Shown here: in pieces, positions 8,521-20,830 of the stretch
Numbering within the stretch: position 1 is the stretch's first letter
Layout of the letters: the number at the start of each line of letters is the position of its first letter
Source of the DNA: Gymnogyps californianus
Lineage: Eukaryota > Chordata > Aves > Accipitriformes > Cathartidae
DNA: 64,000 nucleotides
Assembly: GCF_018139145.2 (NCBI RefSeq)
Contig: NC_059500.1
Span: 55,236,663 to 55,300,662 of the forward strand
Direction: 5' to 3'
Notes under the pieces: model-generated
What the model saw: the letters and a program-made list of their open reading frames with translations, nothing else
Databases searched by the model: none
Told to the model about the DNA's origin: nothing
Program-made: the position numbers and the translations under genes

Positions 8521-11500
8521 AGAGCGGAGTCGGATGTTTTCTTTCTTAGGGATAGGAAGGGTAAATAATGCAATTATGGTGGTTCCGTCTTGCTTGCTTC
8601 CGTCCTTCTAGCGTTTTAACAGTTGGTTTGGAAGTACACTTTTCAACTCCGCGTCCTGGTGCTGTATTTTTTTAATGCTGTAGATCGTTTACCTCATCTG
8701 CAGCCAAGCGCTGCAGAGCTCTCACGTTGTTTGTAGAAGCTACACCTGTTTATGTAACAAACGACTAAGTGCTTCATTAAAGTAATGGGCCCGCCAGTCT
8801 GAGGGGCTTTTTTGAACGCCAATTGTAGAGTCAACTTAAAAAAAAATAGAGCCAAACTACCATACGTGGTGGTATATGTAATGATCTCTTTTTATCTTGT
8901 CATATGGGAGGTATTTGCCACTCTGAAGCTAGTGTAACTCTCACTGTGGCTTTCACTTTGTGCTACGGAGTAAAAATGTTAAGAGGAGCTTCAGTATTAA
9001 AATCAGTAGCTACTACAGATGCTCAGGTGACACGAAGTTCCTCTGCTGTGGCCAGGTGGCGTAGTTAAGGACCTGAAGCAATGCTGGGAGCACCAAATGC
9101 ACCTTTTGGTCATTAAGTGACAGCTATTGTTTCCGTGGTGTTTAGCTTGGGGCTTTTTTTTTTTTGGTTGAATAGCAGCAGTAATCACCAAGTTACAATG
9201 CTGGATATACAGTGCTAATTACTACTGTTTTTGTAGTTTCCCGAGGTGTTAATCGTTAGCTTCATCTTATTTGTTACGTAAAGTGACTACCAAAATGCTG
9301 AAATGCATACGAATTAGTGCTAACTGGACAGCACCAAGTATCCAAACAATAAATAAAAAACTTAAAAGGCTGTATTTTCAGTTCACCGTTGTCTGGGAAA
9401 AATATTTACTTGGGAACAAAATCAAAGAAATGGAAGCATTCAAATCTGTGTATACAAAATAGCCAATATCATTATGTAAAACTTTTGATCCACGGGTAAC
9501 TTATTTTGGTTTTAGCTTTGTCTTAAACTATGAGTTGTAACCCGGTGTCTTAGAGATAAAAGAATGTAGTTAACATTCTTGGAAAATTATACTAATGGAA
9601 ATGAAAGGGGTAAAGGGATTCTTCCTTTTTTTCTCCTTTTTTTTTTTTCCATACCCTACTGTAACTCTCATTAGGCAGTCTTCCCCCCCCCCATTCCCCA
9701 GGTAAGTCTGAGGGCCCTTTGCCTTTTCTCTCTCCAGAAGAGGAAACAAGGGTTAAATAATGGCAGGGAAGCTTCCTTGCAAGACAGATCAACTGCTTGT
9801 TGGACTCAGCAGCACTCAAATCATTCTAAACCAGGTCAAGCCATTCTTTTGGTAGAAAGCATACAGAGAAGAAAAAAGTAATATAAAATTAATCTTTCAG
9901 GCAAAAGAAAAAATGTTCACTTGACTTTAGGATAAATGCACCTGTTTAGTTAATGATTATGTTTATTTTGGGAAGGCTGCAGCAGCCAATTTCATTTTGG
10001 GGCAAAAAAAATTCCAGTTGAATGGACATGTTGTTGATGTCAATCTGAAGGCTTTTTCTTTTTGTATTTTGGTGAAGTATCATTTAATCTCATTGTAACC
10101 TGTATTGAGAGGTTGGAAAACATGTTTTTTTGTTAAGGCAGGCATGTTCAACTGACATGAAAATCTTTACTGAAATTGGTAGGATCAGTGAGTGTTCACT
10201 GTATGAGACTTGGGTGGCTGAAGCTTCATGCACAGTGAATATGCAAACATGGTGGATAACCACATGCTAAAGGCTAAATTTGTTTTCCCCTGATTGATTT
10301 GTCTAGCTTAACAAAAGGAAGAAAAGATGAGGGCCCTTAACTGAATTAATGCTTTGGATGCTGCCAACAACAGTAAAATTGCACATAAAATTTTCAAACT
10401 AGATAAAGTACCATGATGAGAAGAGGTACCATTTTGACTAGCTAGATGTGGTGGTGTGGAACTAAAGCTTGTTTATGTGAGGAATGATACCAATATAATT
10501 AAAACTGTTTAGAAACCGATGTATCAGTGGAACTTTTGCAGGGACACTCTTATACCAAAAGAAGGTCATCACCATCAGGGAGTTGCAGATGTTTACAGCA
10601 ACCTCACCATTACCACTTCAAAACCCCTGCTGTAACAGTTTGTGGTAGTATTTCTCTGTTTGCTACCAACCCTTTGCCAGAGGTTGCAGCCACTGCAGCA
10701 GAAATGGCAGAAAGCAGTATTTTTTAGTGCCTCAGCCAGTTCCTAGCAAAGTCCAGCTGCTTAGGTTAGGTGGCCATTGAAAATGGGTTTAAGCTAGAAC
10801 ATTCCATGAAGATGGCTTCATTCTCAGGTTTCTGTATAAATAACAGAACAAAAAGAATTGTTTACATGTCCAGGGAGGTCATAAGTGAGCAAACTTAAGA
10901 CTTGCCTCATGGCAATGCGTAACACTTTTGCTTATGTCTGCTGCTTTGGTAGATAGGTTCACCCCAAAAAGCAAAGAGAAAAAAGCATACTTGTTTGAAT
11001 TTTTAATCAAAGCCTTCAAAGGTGAAAATGGGTTGAAGGCAAGATACTTCAGCTTTACAGTGAGGTGTGCTCATTGAGGTCATCATCAGATGGGGAAATA
11101 AGACTGGCCTTCATGAGTTTGCTGCAGTAAGGGGAAGTGTCTTGTCTTTTACACCAAGATAGTTCACGTGTCTTGCATAACTAACATAGAAAAAGTAGGC
11201 TTTTTTTGTTTTGTTAAGCAGTGAAGGCAAACCCTGTGATGATGAAGTAAGTCATTGAGATAAGAAACCCTGGAAAGTGTTTTGCTGGTACTCCCTGCAA
11301 AAGTCTTCTCATGACCATCCATTGTATATTGGGAACAGTACCTCTTTCTGAACTACGTGAATTCTAGAGGGAAGGATACTCTTTACCTACCCATCTATTG
11401 ATCCACAGTATGTAATATTATGAGTGTGCCATGCTCTGTTGAAGTGGTGCATCTAAGCCTGGTATGATTGACAACAAAGTAATTCTTAGAGCTGGTTAGA

Positions 11501-12045
11501 GTTTTTCCTTCTCTTATGGAAGCTATAATTGCTTTCTAATTTAAAAGTAAAATTTCTGTTCTAATACAGCTTTCATGAATGTGCTTGCTACTTGCGCACT
11601 TTCTCCCCCAGCCTTTTTTTCTGGAGACGTACATGTTCATGTAGCTGTCTTCATAGGTTTAAAAGATAGAGCCTCTTTCAAAGTAGCTTCATTTGCTCTA
11701 AACTCTCAAGGTGTGTTTGGGAGTGTGACGTCAGAAAGATAATATTCCGCTGAGATCTTCTCAAGGCTAAGGGGAAATAATACTCTCCTTTGTCTAAAGA
11801 GCCTTTCTGAATACATTCCAAAATGAAACTTGTGTGTGACAAAGGTGGGTTGGCTTGCAGTGATAATGTGTTAATGTTCCTCTTGACTTTGTAGGCCACA
11901 AAATTCCAGAGTTTGGTTTGATGTCGTATTTTAAGGGAGAGGAGAAGCACACTGTGGTGTTGATCTCTTTCTCTCCTTGGGTTTTTTTTTTCAGGCTGCC
12001 ATTTTGCTTCCTAACCAGGCGGTCCCAGTTTTGTGTTTTTGCAAG
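8521..12045. other. Noncoding AT-rich DNA after the CpG island
   Basis: CpG density drops sharply and the sequence becomes intron-like. Open frames are 60-90 codons, as expected by chance. Several homopolymers (for example T runs near 9150 and 9640) are present. I see no exon or transposon that I can name. Confidence 0.5.
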
Positions 12046-12420
12046 AGTATCACTTTACACTGGATTTTATTGAATTTTATCTTAATGTTTCTGAGCTTCT
12101 CTGCAATTTCTCAACATCATTTTCAGTTCTAATCCTCTCTTCTAAGGTGCTCACCAAATCCCAGTAGCTTTGCGTCAGCTGCAGATTTTATAAACAAACT
12201 CATCACTGAAGCAATTAAAAAGAATATTGAGTAGAAACATGCCCAGAATGGATTTCTCTAGGACTCTGAGGTGTCCTCAGTTATTAAGCATTCATTCCTG
12301 GGTGCTAATCTGTTCTGGTTCTGGCAGCCAGTTATCTTTTTGTATGTTTTTGGTAAGATAATCTGTTCCCTAGTTTTGGCTATTCCTGGCCTGTTAAACT
12401 GCCTGCTGGAAATGGTCAAA
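12046..12420 (-). mobile_element. Old CR1 LINE fragment (ORF2 part), minus strand
   Basis: The plus strand reads as the antisense of a CR1 reverse-transcriptase region. In order, I can match the block around 'ctgcaatttctcaacatc', the 'gcgtcagctgcagatttt' block, the 'aaaaagaatattgagtag' block and the 'cagccagttatc' block, in the order and spacing expected from sauropsid CR1. Many indels and substitutions, and no open frame, mark it as ancient and dead. Subfamily cannot be set by eye. Confidence 0.65.
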
Positions 12421-15400
12421 CAATTTTTGCGCAGTGGAGGAAACCCAGAATTCTGAACCGGTGCCAGTAGTTCTTGGAGAGTCCCTTTTGCTGTTCTGAT
12501 TGTGGTTAATAGTGCTCCTACTGCAAACAGTCTCCGAGTTTGTCTCCGAATACAAGAAAGAGAAGTAAAATCTATGGTGATTTGCTTGTTCTACTGTTCC
12601 CGGTATTAGAATTGTGCTAATTGCAGGGCAGTGGGGGAATACATAAGGAAAACTACCACTGTAGAATGTTGATCCTATAAACAGCAAAGGTTGTGAATGT
12701 ACTAGACTGGGAAGAACAAATTCTTTGTTGTATGATTATGAAGACTATGGTGATTCAATTTAGTCAAAGTGAAAAACAAGTGTAGAGGACCATGTTGTTT
12801 TCTTCTGATAACACTCGACTCAAGCCAGGCTACTACTCAAAGAATGGCATATATTACAGGATCAGTTCTAGTTTGCAGTATGAAGTTGGGTTAGAAAGGA
12901 AATCTATTTAGGCAATGAATGCTGGGGCCTTTGGAAAGCGTGACTTGCACTTGAATTCTGGATAAGTCACAGTTACATACCAGGGAAATCTAATGACTTC
13001 TGTATGTCAAGCATAGTAGTCACAAAGACACAGTCACAAAACCCTGGATCTTCAGATTAGTGGAATTTGCTGTAGCTTGCTCTTCTGTCCTCCATGCACT
13101 TTCCTCTAATTCAATTTTTGGGAGTTGTGTTCCTCTCTTTTTGCTCGCAAGTATTTAGCTTTTCACTTTGCAGCTTCTTCCTTTTTATAGTTACCTACTC
13201 TTTTCATTTGTGTTACGCTTTCTTACAGTATATTTGTTCCTTCATCCATGCTGTTTATGCCAGTGTTATGCATAGTGACTACAAGGTGGAATTATACTAC
13301 CTAAGAAATATTAATTTAAATAAGCTACTGCTTGCCATTTATACAAAATTTGAGAACCTCTTATGAGTACTATCTCCACTTCTTCAAATATGGAGTTGGT
13401 TTTGCCCAGATAGAAGCACTTTTAGGACAATGGGATCAAAATAAGGCTGAATTTGGCCTAAATTTTCTAACTGCTGCTAACATGACTTACATCCTTCCTA
13501 AATACACATTTTCTCGCATACTTAACTTCATAGCACGAAAGATGGGATATCCTTGTCCTGGCAACCAGGAAAAATAAGAAATACCACAGATAAAAACGTA
13601 GCTCTGAATTTCACTCTCTGAAGAGGAAAAGTAGAGATCTTTTTTCTGTTTTCACAGTATTATTTTGGGATAGTATTGCCTCTTTCATGTGTGCTCAGGT
13701 TTGAGACTACAAAGTTGTGAATCCACATGCAAAGCACAGGTTGTATCAGTATAATTCCTTTTTTTTTCTTAGGCAGTAGAATATATTTGCAATTTCTCAA
13801 TCATGACATCTTTTTTTCACCTAATACAATAGCAGCTATGAAATAAATTAGAACATAGCGGTAAGTTTTATAAGTCAACCAAACAAAAGCCTATTTTGTA
13901 TCAGAATATGTTGAGATTCCCTCCTACCTAAAGGTGGAACTTTTGAGAGAAGTCCAAGAATAACTCATTAGCCTTCGTATCTCAAAAATGTATTTTATCA
14001 AAAATCAGCCCAGTGGGTATGATGATAAGGGAGAACAAAACAGTAAAACGAGGAGGGGAATGGTCAGTTGAGGGAATTGTTTCAGTGTTTTGTTAAATAT
14101 GTTGTCAGCGTGCAAAGGCAGTTTTGACGTGTACTATAACACAATTTCCCCAGGTGAGTGACAGCTATCTGCTCAGTTACACAATTTGATCAGGAGGGCC
14201 AAAGGCAAATAGCAGACCTGGGATGTGTAAGCTTCTCCAGAGGCTATCAAACACCTGGACAAATTGGGACCGTCTCTGCTGCCATTCAACTTGTAGAATA
14301 ATGGCAAGAGATAGCCTTAAGGTTGTTGTGTTCATGCTCACTTATGAGCTTGTTGTTAACAGCTATAGGTAAGTAGGACTCTGGAGATATTTTTATTTTA
14401 TATTTATCCTTGTTCCTCACTAAATCAAATGCATGAACATGAAATACGGCTGCTTGATAAGGAAGGTATGTGATTTAAGGTGTGGAGTTTTGATTTCAGC
14501 TAGACTATACTGGCCTTGTCAATATGCAGACTTTTCCTAATTTAGTGTTCACACCCTGGTTAGGGTATAAGAATAGTTTGTTTAGCTTTAGTCAATTGAT
14601 CTTGAAGCCAAAATAAATCATTCATAATGGGACAGTGTACAGGACACATTCAGCTATGCCAATGGAAGAAGTAGATGTCAGCTGTCTCCCCCTGCTGTTT
14701 ACAAGTCATTGCTTGCAGTGATCTGCCAACACAGCAATTCATATGACCACTCTCTAATATGAGAAATTCAGATAAATCAGGTTAATTTTGACTGTTAAGG
14801 TAAATGGTGTGAGCCAACCCATTGGATTTTGCCAAAGTAATGCTGCCATAGGCTGTGTTTTCAACATATTACAGAGCACTTCATTCTTCACAAGAATTGT
14901 GGTGATGGGTGAAGGCAACATTTAATCCAACAAAACAGCTGAATCCAGAAAGGGACATCCATCTGTAAACAGGAATTCAGACAAGGGATTAATAATTCAG
15001 TTAAATAATTTTAAATTCACGTATTCTAGTTAAGTCAGGGACGTTTCTGTGTTAAAAAGATCTATGTGCTTTCAGAAACCCTAATGAGTTGTTCAGCCTT
15101 TATACATGTGTCCTACTGTATCACACAAATTCTGCTACCTTAGCTTGCATGGGTTTTGTGTTCGTTGTTGCACTGACTTTGCCTGCTGGCTGTCTGAGAA
15201 TTAGAGCCTGTTCACCCTTTACCACCTTGTTCAGTGACATGTACATGTTAAACTTAAAAACACTTATGAAGTGTTGTTTTAATACAAGATGTTTTAATCT
15301 ACCTGAGTCATGTACTTGTGTAAGTCATGATGATGTGCTTGAAAGCTTCAGGGTGGGGTAGCGATGATGATACTTACTGTCCAGTTTTTGTGCAACAAAT

Positions 15401-18400
15401 GTTGAGTTAGATAGCTGAGATAGCTAAGGGCAGTTAGTCTCAGGCAAAGAAAGTTCTCAGAACAGCTGTAGCTACATACTGTCTTCATACCTTGGAAAAT
15501 CTAGTGTTTATTAATTTCAGAAACTTAGGTATAAACGCAGAAAAAACTGGCAGTAGATGAAATTGTGGGACTTGGCAATGAAGACTATTCTTCCCAGCTT
15601 TGCTAGAGACCTATGAGAAATTACTAAGCTCTTCTAGGTTCCACTAGGCTCAAATAGTGCTCCTCTTATTACAGCTCTGACACAAATTCTAATAGATTCA
15701 TATAAAATATTCTAGTAGGACACTGCCCCATGGGTAAGCTTCCTCTCCCATCAGCCACATTACCAACCCTTGATGTAGGGCCAGGAGAAGTCTGGGAAAA
15801 AGTCAATTATCGTTTGTTATCTGAAGTAGTTGTTGGGATCATAAAGAGTCTTAGATTACCTGGAAGTACTTGAGAAGTATTACTGTAAGATATTGAGGAG
15901 AAAGATGCCACAGAATCTTAACATACTAGTATCTGGGAGAAACTATGTAAGTTTAAAACCTCAGAATTCATTTGTTCAGGATAAAAGATGAAAGTATCAA
16001 GGAAAACAGACCATCAGACAACTGTGGGTTTGTACTGGAGAGGTGTTTATCTAGCAGGGGTTTAACTCTAGTGCACTTGCTCATTTCAGTAAATATAAAG
16101 GGATGCATTTAAATGGATCATCTCTGGTTAGAACCTTTTGAAAGCAGAGTGATTCCACTCCAGGAAAGCCGGTGAGCTAGGTAAACTTACACTCCTTAGT
16201 TACAAAGAGCCTGATATTAATATCTTGGAAGATGAAACTGGGTAAACATGTCATTATTATTTTGTCAATAATGCCCATAATTTTGTTAATTGTTTTCTGT
16301 ATTATTTATTGGCCTTTTGTGTTTACCTCGTATTTAGCAGGACAAATGGATTTTTCTAGGCATGTCAGGGGTACGATCCCCTGCCTCAGTATTGCCTCCA
16401 TCCATTCTGATACGTGCTCACGATAACATTAAGGAGTATGGCTGTGCACCTTTTGCCCCTGACTGCCATCTGCCTTCTCACAGGACCCCGTGCTGTGAAC
16501 AAATCATCAAGCAGAGGAAGCTTACAGTCTGGGTGCTTGTGGAAGCCACTAAGATTTTTATGAAAAATTACACCTGGGTATAAGTGTATGCTGAAGTTTC
16601 AGTTCATGTGCGTTAGCAGCATTTAATGCTGTATGTTACTATGTGTGGTATACAGACTGGTAAGCAGCACAGATGCATGATTGTATTAAACTTGCTCAGA
16701 AGCCTTTCAAAAAGCGCAGAGAACCTGCATTTTGCTGGTGAACTTCTGAACCTCTGCTGAGACTGGATACATTAAGAATGATTAGCAAGGAAGAAAACAC
16801 ATTTGTGAGTGGGTAGATGCAGGCGGTCTGAGATAGAAGAGTAATAAGACAACCATCCCCGCAGTAACCAAATAAGGTCACATTTTAAAGATAACTGGAA
16901 ACCAGTACTAGACTTGTGTAAGAGAGCCCCAAGAACAAGGAAACAAATATAATCAGTTACAAAAAATATGCTAATATAGCCCTACTTGTAAGGAATGTAA
17001 TGACAAAATAAAGCAAGTTAGCAACAGTGTAATTGGAGATGCAGTTGTGTAAGGCCTGAAACAGGTAAGAAAGACATGGAAGTCCCTAGAAATCTCTTGC
17101 AAAGCATTCATTATCCTGCACCACAGTAAATAAATAGAGCTATTTTGTTTGTAGATTATTGTTAAATAATAAATTGAGATTTATGATCATAACATTTTCT
17201 TGTTTGGGGGGGAGTGGTAAAGGTTCTTGCAACAGGAAAAATTGATTTGAAGTAACTATTGTATGTCTCTCTTCCCTCTTTCAGCTCCTCTTCCCATATC
17301 CTTCCCACTACAGCCAGCTACTGTCCTGCCTGTTAGGCTGCTGAGAAAGGACTAAGCTTGCTCCTTCTATCATTGCGTAGGGCAGCCAGGAGAAGAAAAG
17401 GACTTGCTACTTTTGTTGCCCATGTTTGTTTCTGCTGCTGCCTTGCATCCCTCAACTTTTTCCTCAGAAGCCCAGGTTATACAAGTAGGAAGTAAAACTG
17501 ACTCTTCAGGTTGTATAGGCTGCTGAAGCAACTGATTATTGCTGTCTTAGTCCAGACAGAACAGGTCGTCTGCTGTTCTAAGTTGCTACCTACTTTGCCT
17601 GTGCCAGAAGCTAGTCCTTTTCACTTGCAAGACTCTGAACAGACTGCATTTTAGAACCTAGGAAAAAGCTAAATTCAGAGTAATCCAAATATAGAATACA
17701 CAACCATGGCTGCTTCTGAAGCCACTACACTGAGGACTTTCCCAAACAGCCCCTGAGAGCAAAGGTGTGGCAGAAATCCTTAAACAGGACAGATGCAAAC
17801 TGGAAAGTTAACCCTAAATGTACTAGCAGCAAGTTAGATTCTGAAACCATCCCAATAGAAATTGCCCACTTGAAAACTGATTGGCTGGTGGGACACAATT
17901 CTCGCTGTTCATGTTGCTTGGCAAGTTGGCCTGTACAGCAGGCCTGTAAATCTCTGTCACCACATGAAGAATTTTGGAAGAAAGGGATCAGATCATATGC
18001 ATGCATGAAGGCAATAGCAGCAAGATCTCATTTCAGCCCATGGGCAACTTGATGGTGAAGTTGTCATCAAAAACTCATGGACTGTTCAGGAGCAACCTGA
18101 ATGCACTGGAGATGGTGGGTCTCACTGCTACATCGTCAGCACCCACAGAGAATAACATTCACAGGGTGTGGTACTGTATTACCCTGCCAAATCTAGAGAT
18201 GAGGCTCCATTATCAGCATCATTAATATATCCATAGCTATTCACTGCTCCCTGCCCTGTCACCCACCAAACAAGCAAAATTTTGGCCATTCTGAAGAATG
18301 AAGGATCTCAATAGAGAATGTTACTCCTTCTAAATACACATTCTCTTTCCTGTGTCTAATTCCTGTGTTGTCTTTTTTTTTTTTTTTGGTAAATCTGCCT

Positions 18401-20547
18401 TCAAATGTGCAGATGTACATGAAACATGTTAGCTTACTTCTGTGTTCATAGCTGGTATGCATGGTCTGTCTGGAAGAAAAATGGACTTTTGTTTATTTGA
18501 GGGAGGAGCAGAGGAAGCACAAGAGGAGGTAAGAATGAGAAAGAGGCCATAATGGGAATGAGAAACAAGCAGAGTTAAAACTAGTTGACGGGAAGAAATT
18601 AGGGCCAAGGAATGTGAAATGGAGGTTCCTGACAGCTAGTGGGAAGTACATTTGACTGAGCCAGTTCTTTTGCCTCCTCGTGGCGGCTACAGCTTTTGCT
18701 GGTAGCTGGTGTATAACTTCAAAACTAATTTCTATGCGTTATTTCATCTGATAGGTGTTTTTGGAACATCCTACATAGGTGACTTCATACAGAAGCAGTT
18801 ATGATTGTCGTTGGTTAGAGGATGATCTCAGGGATAAAGTAGACTGCCTAGAGATTGTAAACAAGTAACCCTCTTAACATGCTACCTTGGCTCAGGTACA
18901 CTTTGTTATTTTCTGTTACAGTTAAAGCAATGGTAACTAATATAAGGAACACGTACCTTAACACTGCTGCGATTGTGGAGAGGTTACTGCTGAATTGAGG
19001 AGTAAGGAAGTCAGCCTTCAGAGAAGATCTCAAATTTCAGTCATTGCGAAAGTGCCATTTTCCAGGCAGGGTTATTCAACATGTAGGTGGATTGTTTCTT
19101 TGACATTGTTGAGTAATTTTACTCGAGAAACATTCTGGCTATTAGCAGGTGCTGCTGAGTAGAAAATTTGTTGTGAAAAGGACTGTGATAGTTACAACAA
19201 GCCCTGCAAGGGGCCAGTACAACCCACAGATCAAACCAGGAATGAAGGTCTGCAGCTATATTGGGTTTTGTGTCTAATGACCAGGCTTTGACAGAGACCC
19301 GCTGGAAAAACAAAGCACTGATTTCAAGAACTGGCAAAAATGTTAGTGCAGATGGGACTTGAAATGTCATGGGTGGAACCTTTCCTACTTTGTTTCTGAA
19401 GTACACATGTGTGATCTGGGTTTGTCCCTCTGGAAATTCTTTCATTTTTAACTTAAATAACAGCAAGTGAATTGCTGCCAAAGTGTTCTGGAACTATAGT
19501 GCACATAGCTACCACATTTGTCTCTTCCTGAGAAATACTGCTTTCATTTCTTTTGTACCTTGGGTTAAAGAAAGTAGCATTAACTTGCATTGGATGCTAA
19601 ACTGAGTTAGTAAACTGTACCAACACTCCTGTTCAGATCCCTAACAGTGGCCTTCTTATTATGTACTCCTGACATATGGAGCCATGTTGACACATGATGG
19701 TAGAATTTCTGGCTCAGCATGCCACGGTGGTGAATTTCTCCCCCAGTGTTTCCTTATGTCTGCAAGTATACTGTGGAGAATAATATTCTTGTGTTGCAAA
19801 TGTAATTTGGCCAAGCATCCAAATTCTTGCAAGATAGACAGTCCCCACTTTGAAAGCACAAAGGCAGCGCACAATTTCCCTGAAAGAAAAAATAAACTAG
19901 TGGCAGAGATATGGACAGCACACAGAGGTCAACTCTTTATCCAATGATCTAACTGGTAGAAGTGTTGAATCTTTGTTGACATGGTGAATTTCCCCTTGCA
20001 GCTCAATAAATTGCATTAATTACTTGATGGGAAGAAAAGGGATATTTTGAAGGCATTCTGCAAAACAACTACTGTCAACAAGAGTTACAACAGATAGGTT
20101 TAAAAACTTGTGGTTTTAAATTCGGTTTCCATTTAGTAAAAAATTCTTTAAAAAACAAGCCTTCCAAGAATAGATAGTGAAAATAAATAGTGACTTATCC
20201 TTGTAACAACTTGCAGAGTAACTTCATGGGGTGGAAATGTTTGTAGGAGGATGTACTTTGATTTCAAATACAAACAGGGCTTTGTAAACATGTTCAAATA
20301 ACTGCACATAGTGGCTTGCTTTGTGCCTAGAACCTACTCCAGATGGGTTATATATAAATGGAGTACAAACCTCATGCTACAGTTACAATATTATGCAATT
20401 AACATCTTTAAAGGTTTGTTAAGATACTTTGCAATTTTCTTTCCAATCGCATAGAAATTCTGCTATCCATCTGATCATAGATTTTTGCATTACAAAGTTA
20501 TTTTGGTGCCATCTCCAAAAAGCACATTACAAATCTGCTGCAGTATC
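12421..20547. other. Noncoding stretch, no feature recognised
   Basis: Intron-like, AT-rich DNA. Open frames reach about 95 codons (for example 13094-13366 and 17765-18052), several without an ATG, and none resembles a known protein. No transposon was recognised by eye. It may be the first intron of a plus-strand gene or intergenic DNA. Confidence 0.5.
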
Positions 20548-20830
20548 AGGCTGTGCTGGTTTTGCCTTGCAGCTGGATTGCTGATTGGGTAAGTCTGTGA
20601 CTACATCCAGTTCCAGAAGACCCATTTTTGTGTTTACTTGGTACAGCTCACCATGACTCGCAATCCGCTGTCTTCAAGATCCACCACCCACAACTGCTTT
20701 TTGGCCAAATTTAAGACTGAAAAGAGGGGACCAAATAGTGGCTGAGTCACTTCTGTTGTGTGCCAACAAGTCGCTTGTTTGCTGATTGGCCACCTGCCTT
20801 GGATCTGGATTATTTCATACTAGGGAGCGG
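20548..20830. promoter_or_regulatory. Motif cluster with twin CCAAT boxes and AP-1 site
   Basis: Two GCTGATTGG motifs (ATTGG at 20584-20588 and 20785-20789), each an inverted CCAAT box in the same wider context, flank a consensus AP-1 site (TGAGTCA, 20743-20749). The block begins with a short stretch similar to the start of the LTR family seen at 29-37 kb, so an old LTR is one explanation and a distal enhancer another. GC content is slightly above its surroundings. Confidence 0.25.

Noticed and set aside
11237..11360. Box C/D snoRNA-like GTGATGA
   Set aside because: No properly spaced D box or terminal stem.
15363..15420. Box C/D snoRNA-like ATGATGA with CTGA
   Set aside because: Spacing is acceptable, but the flanks do not pair into a terminal stem.
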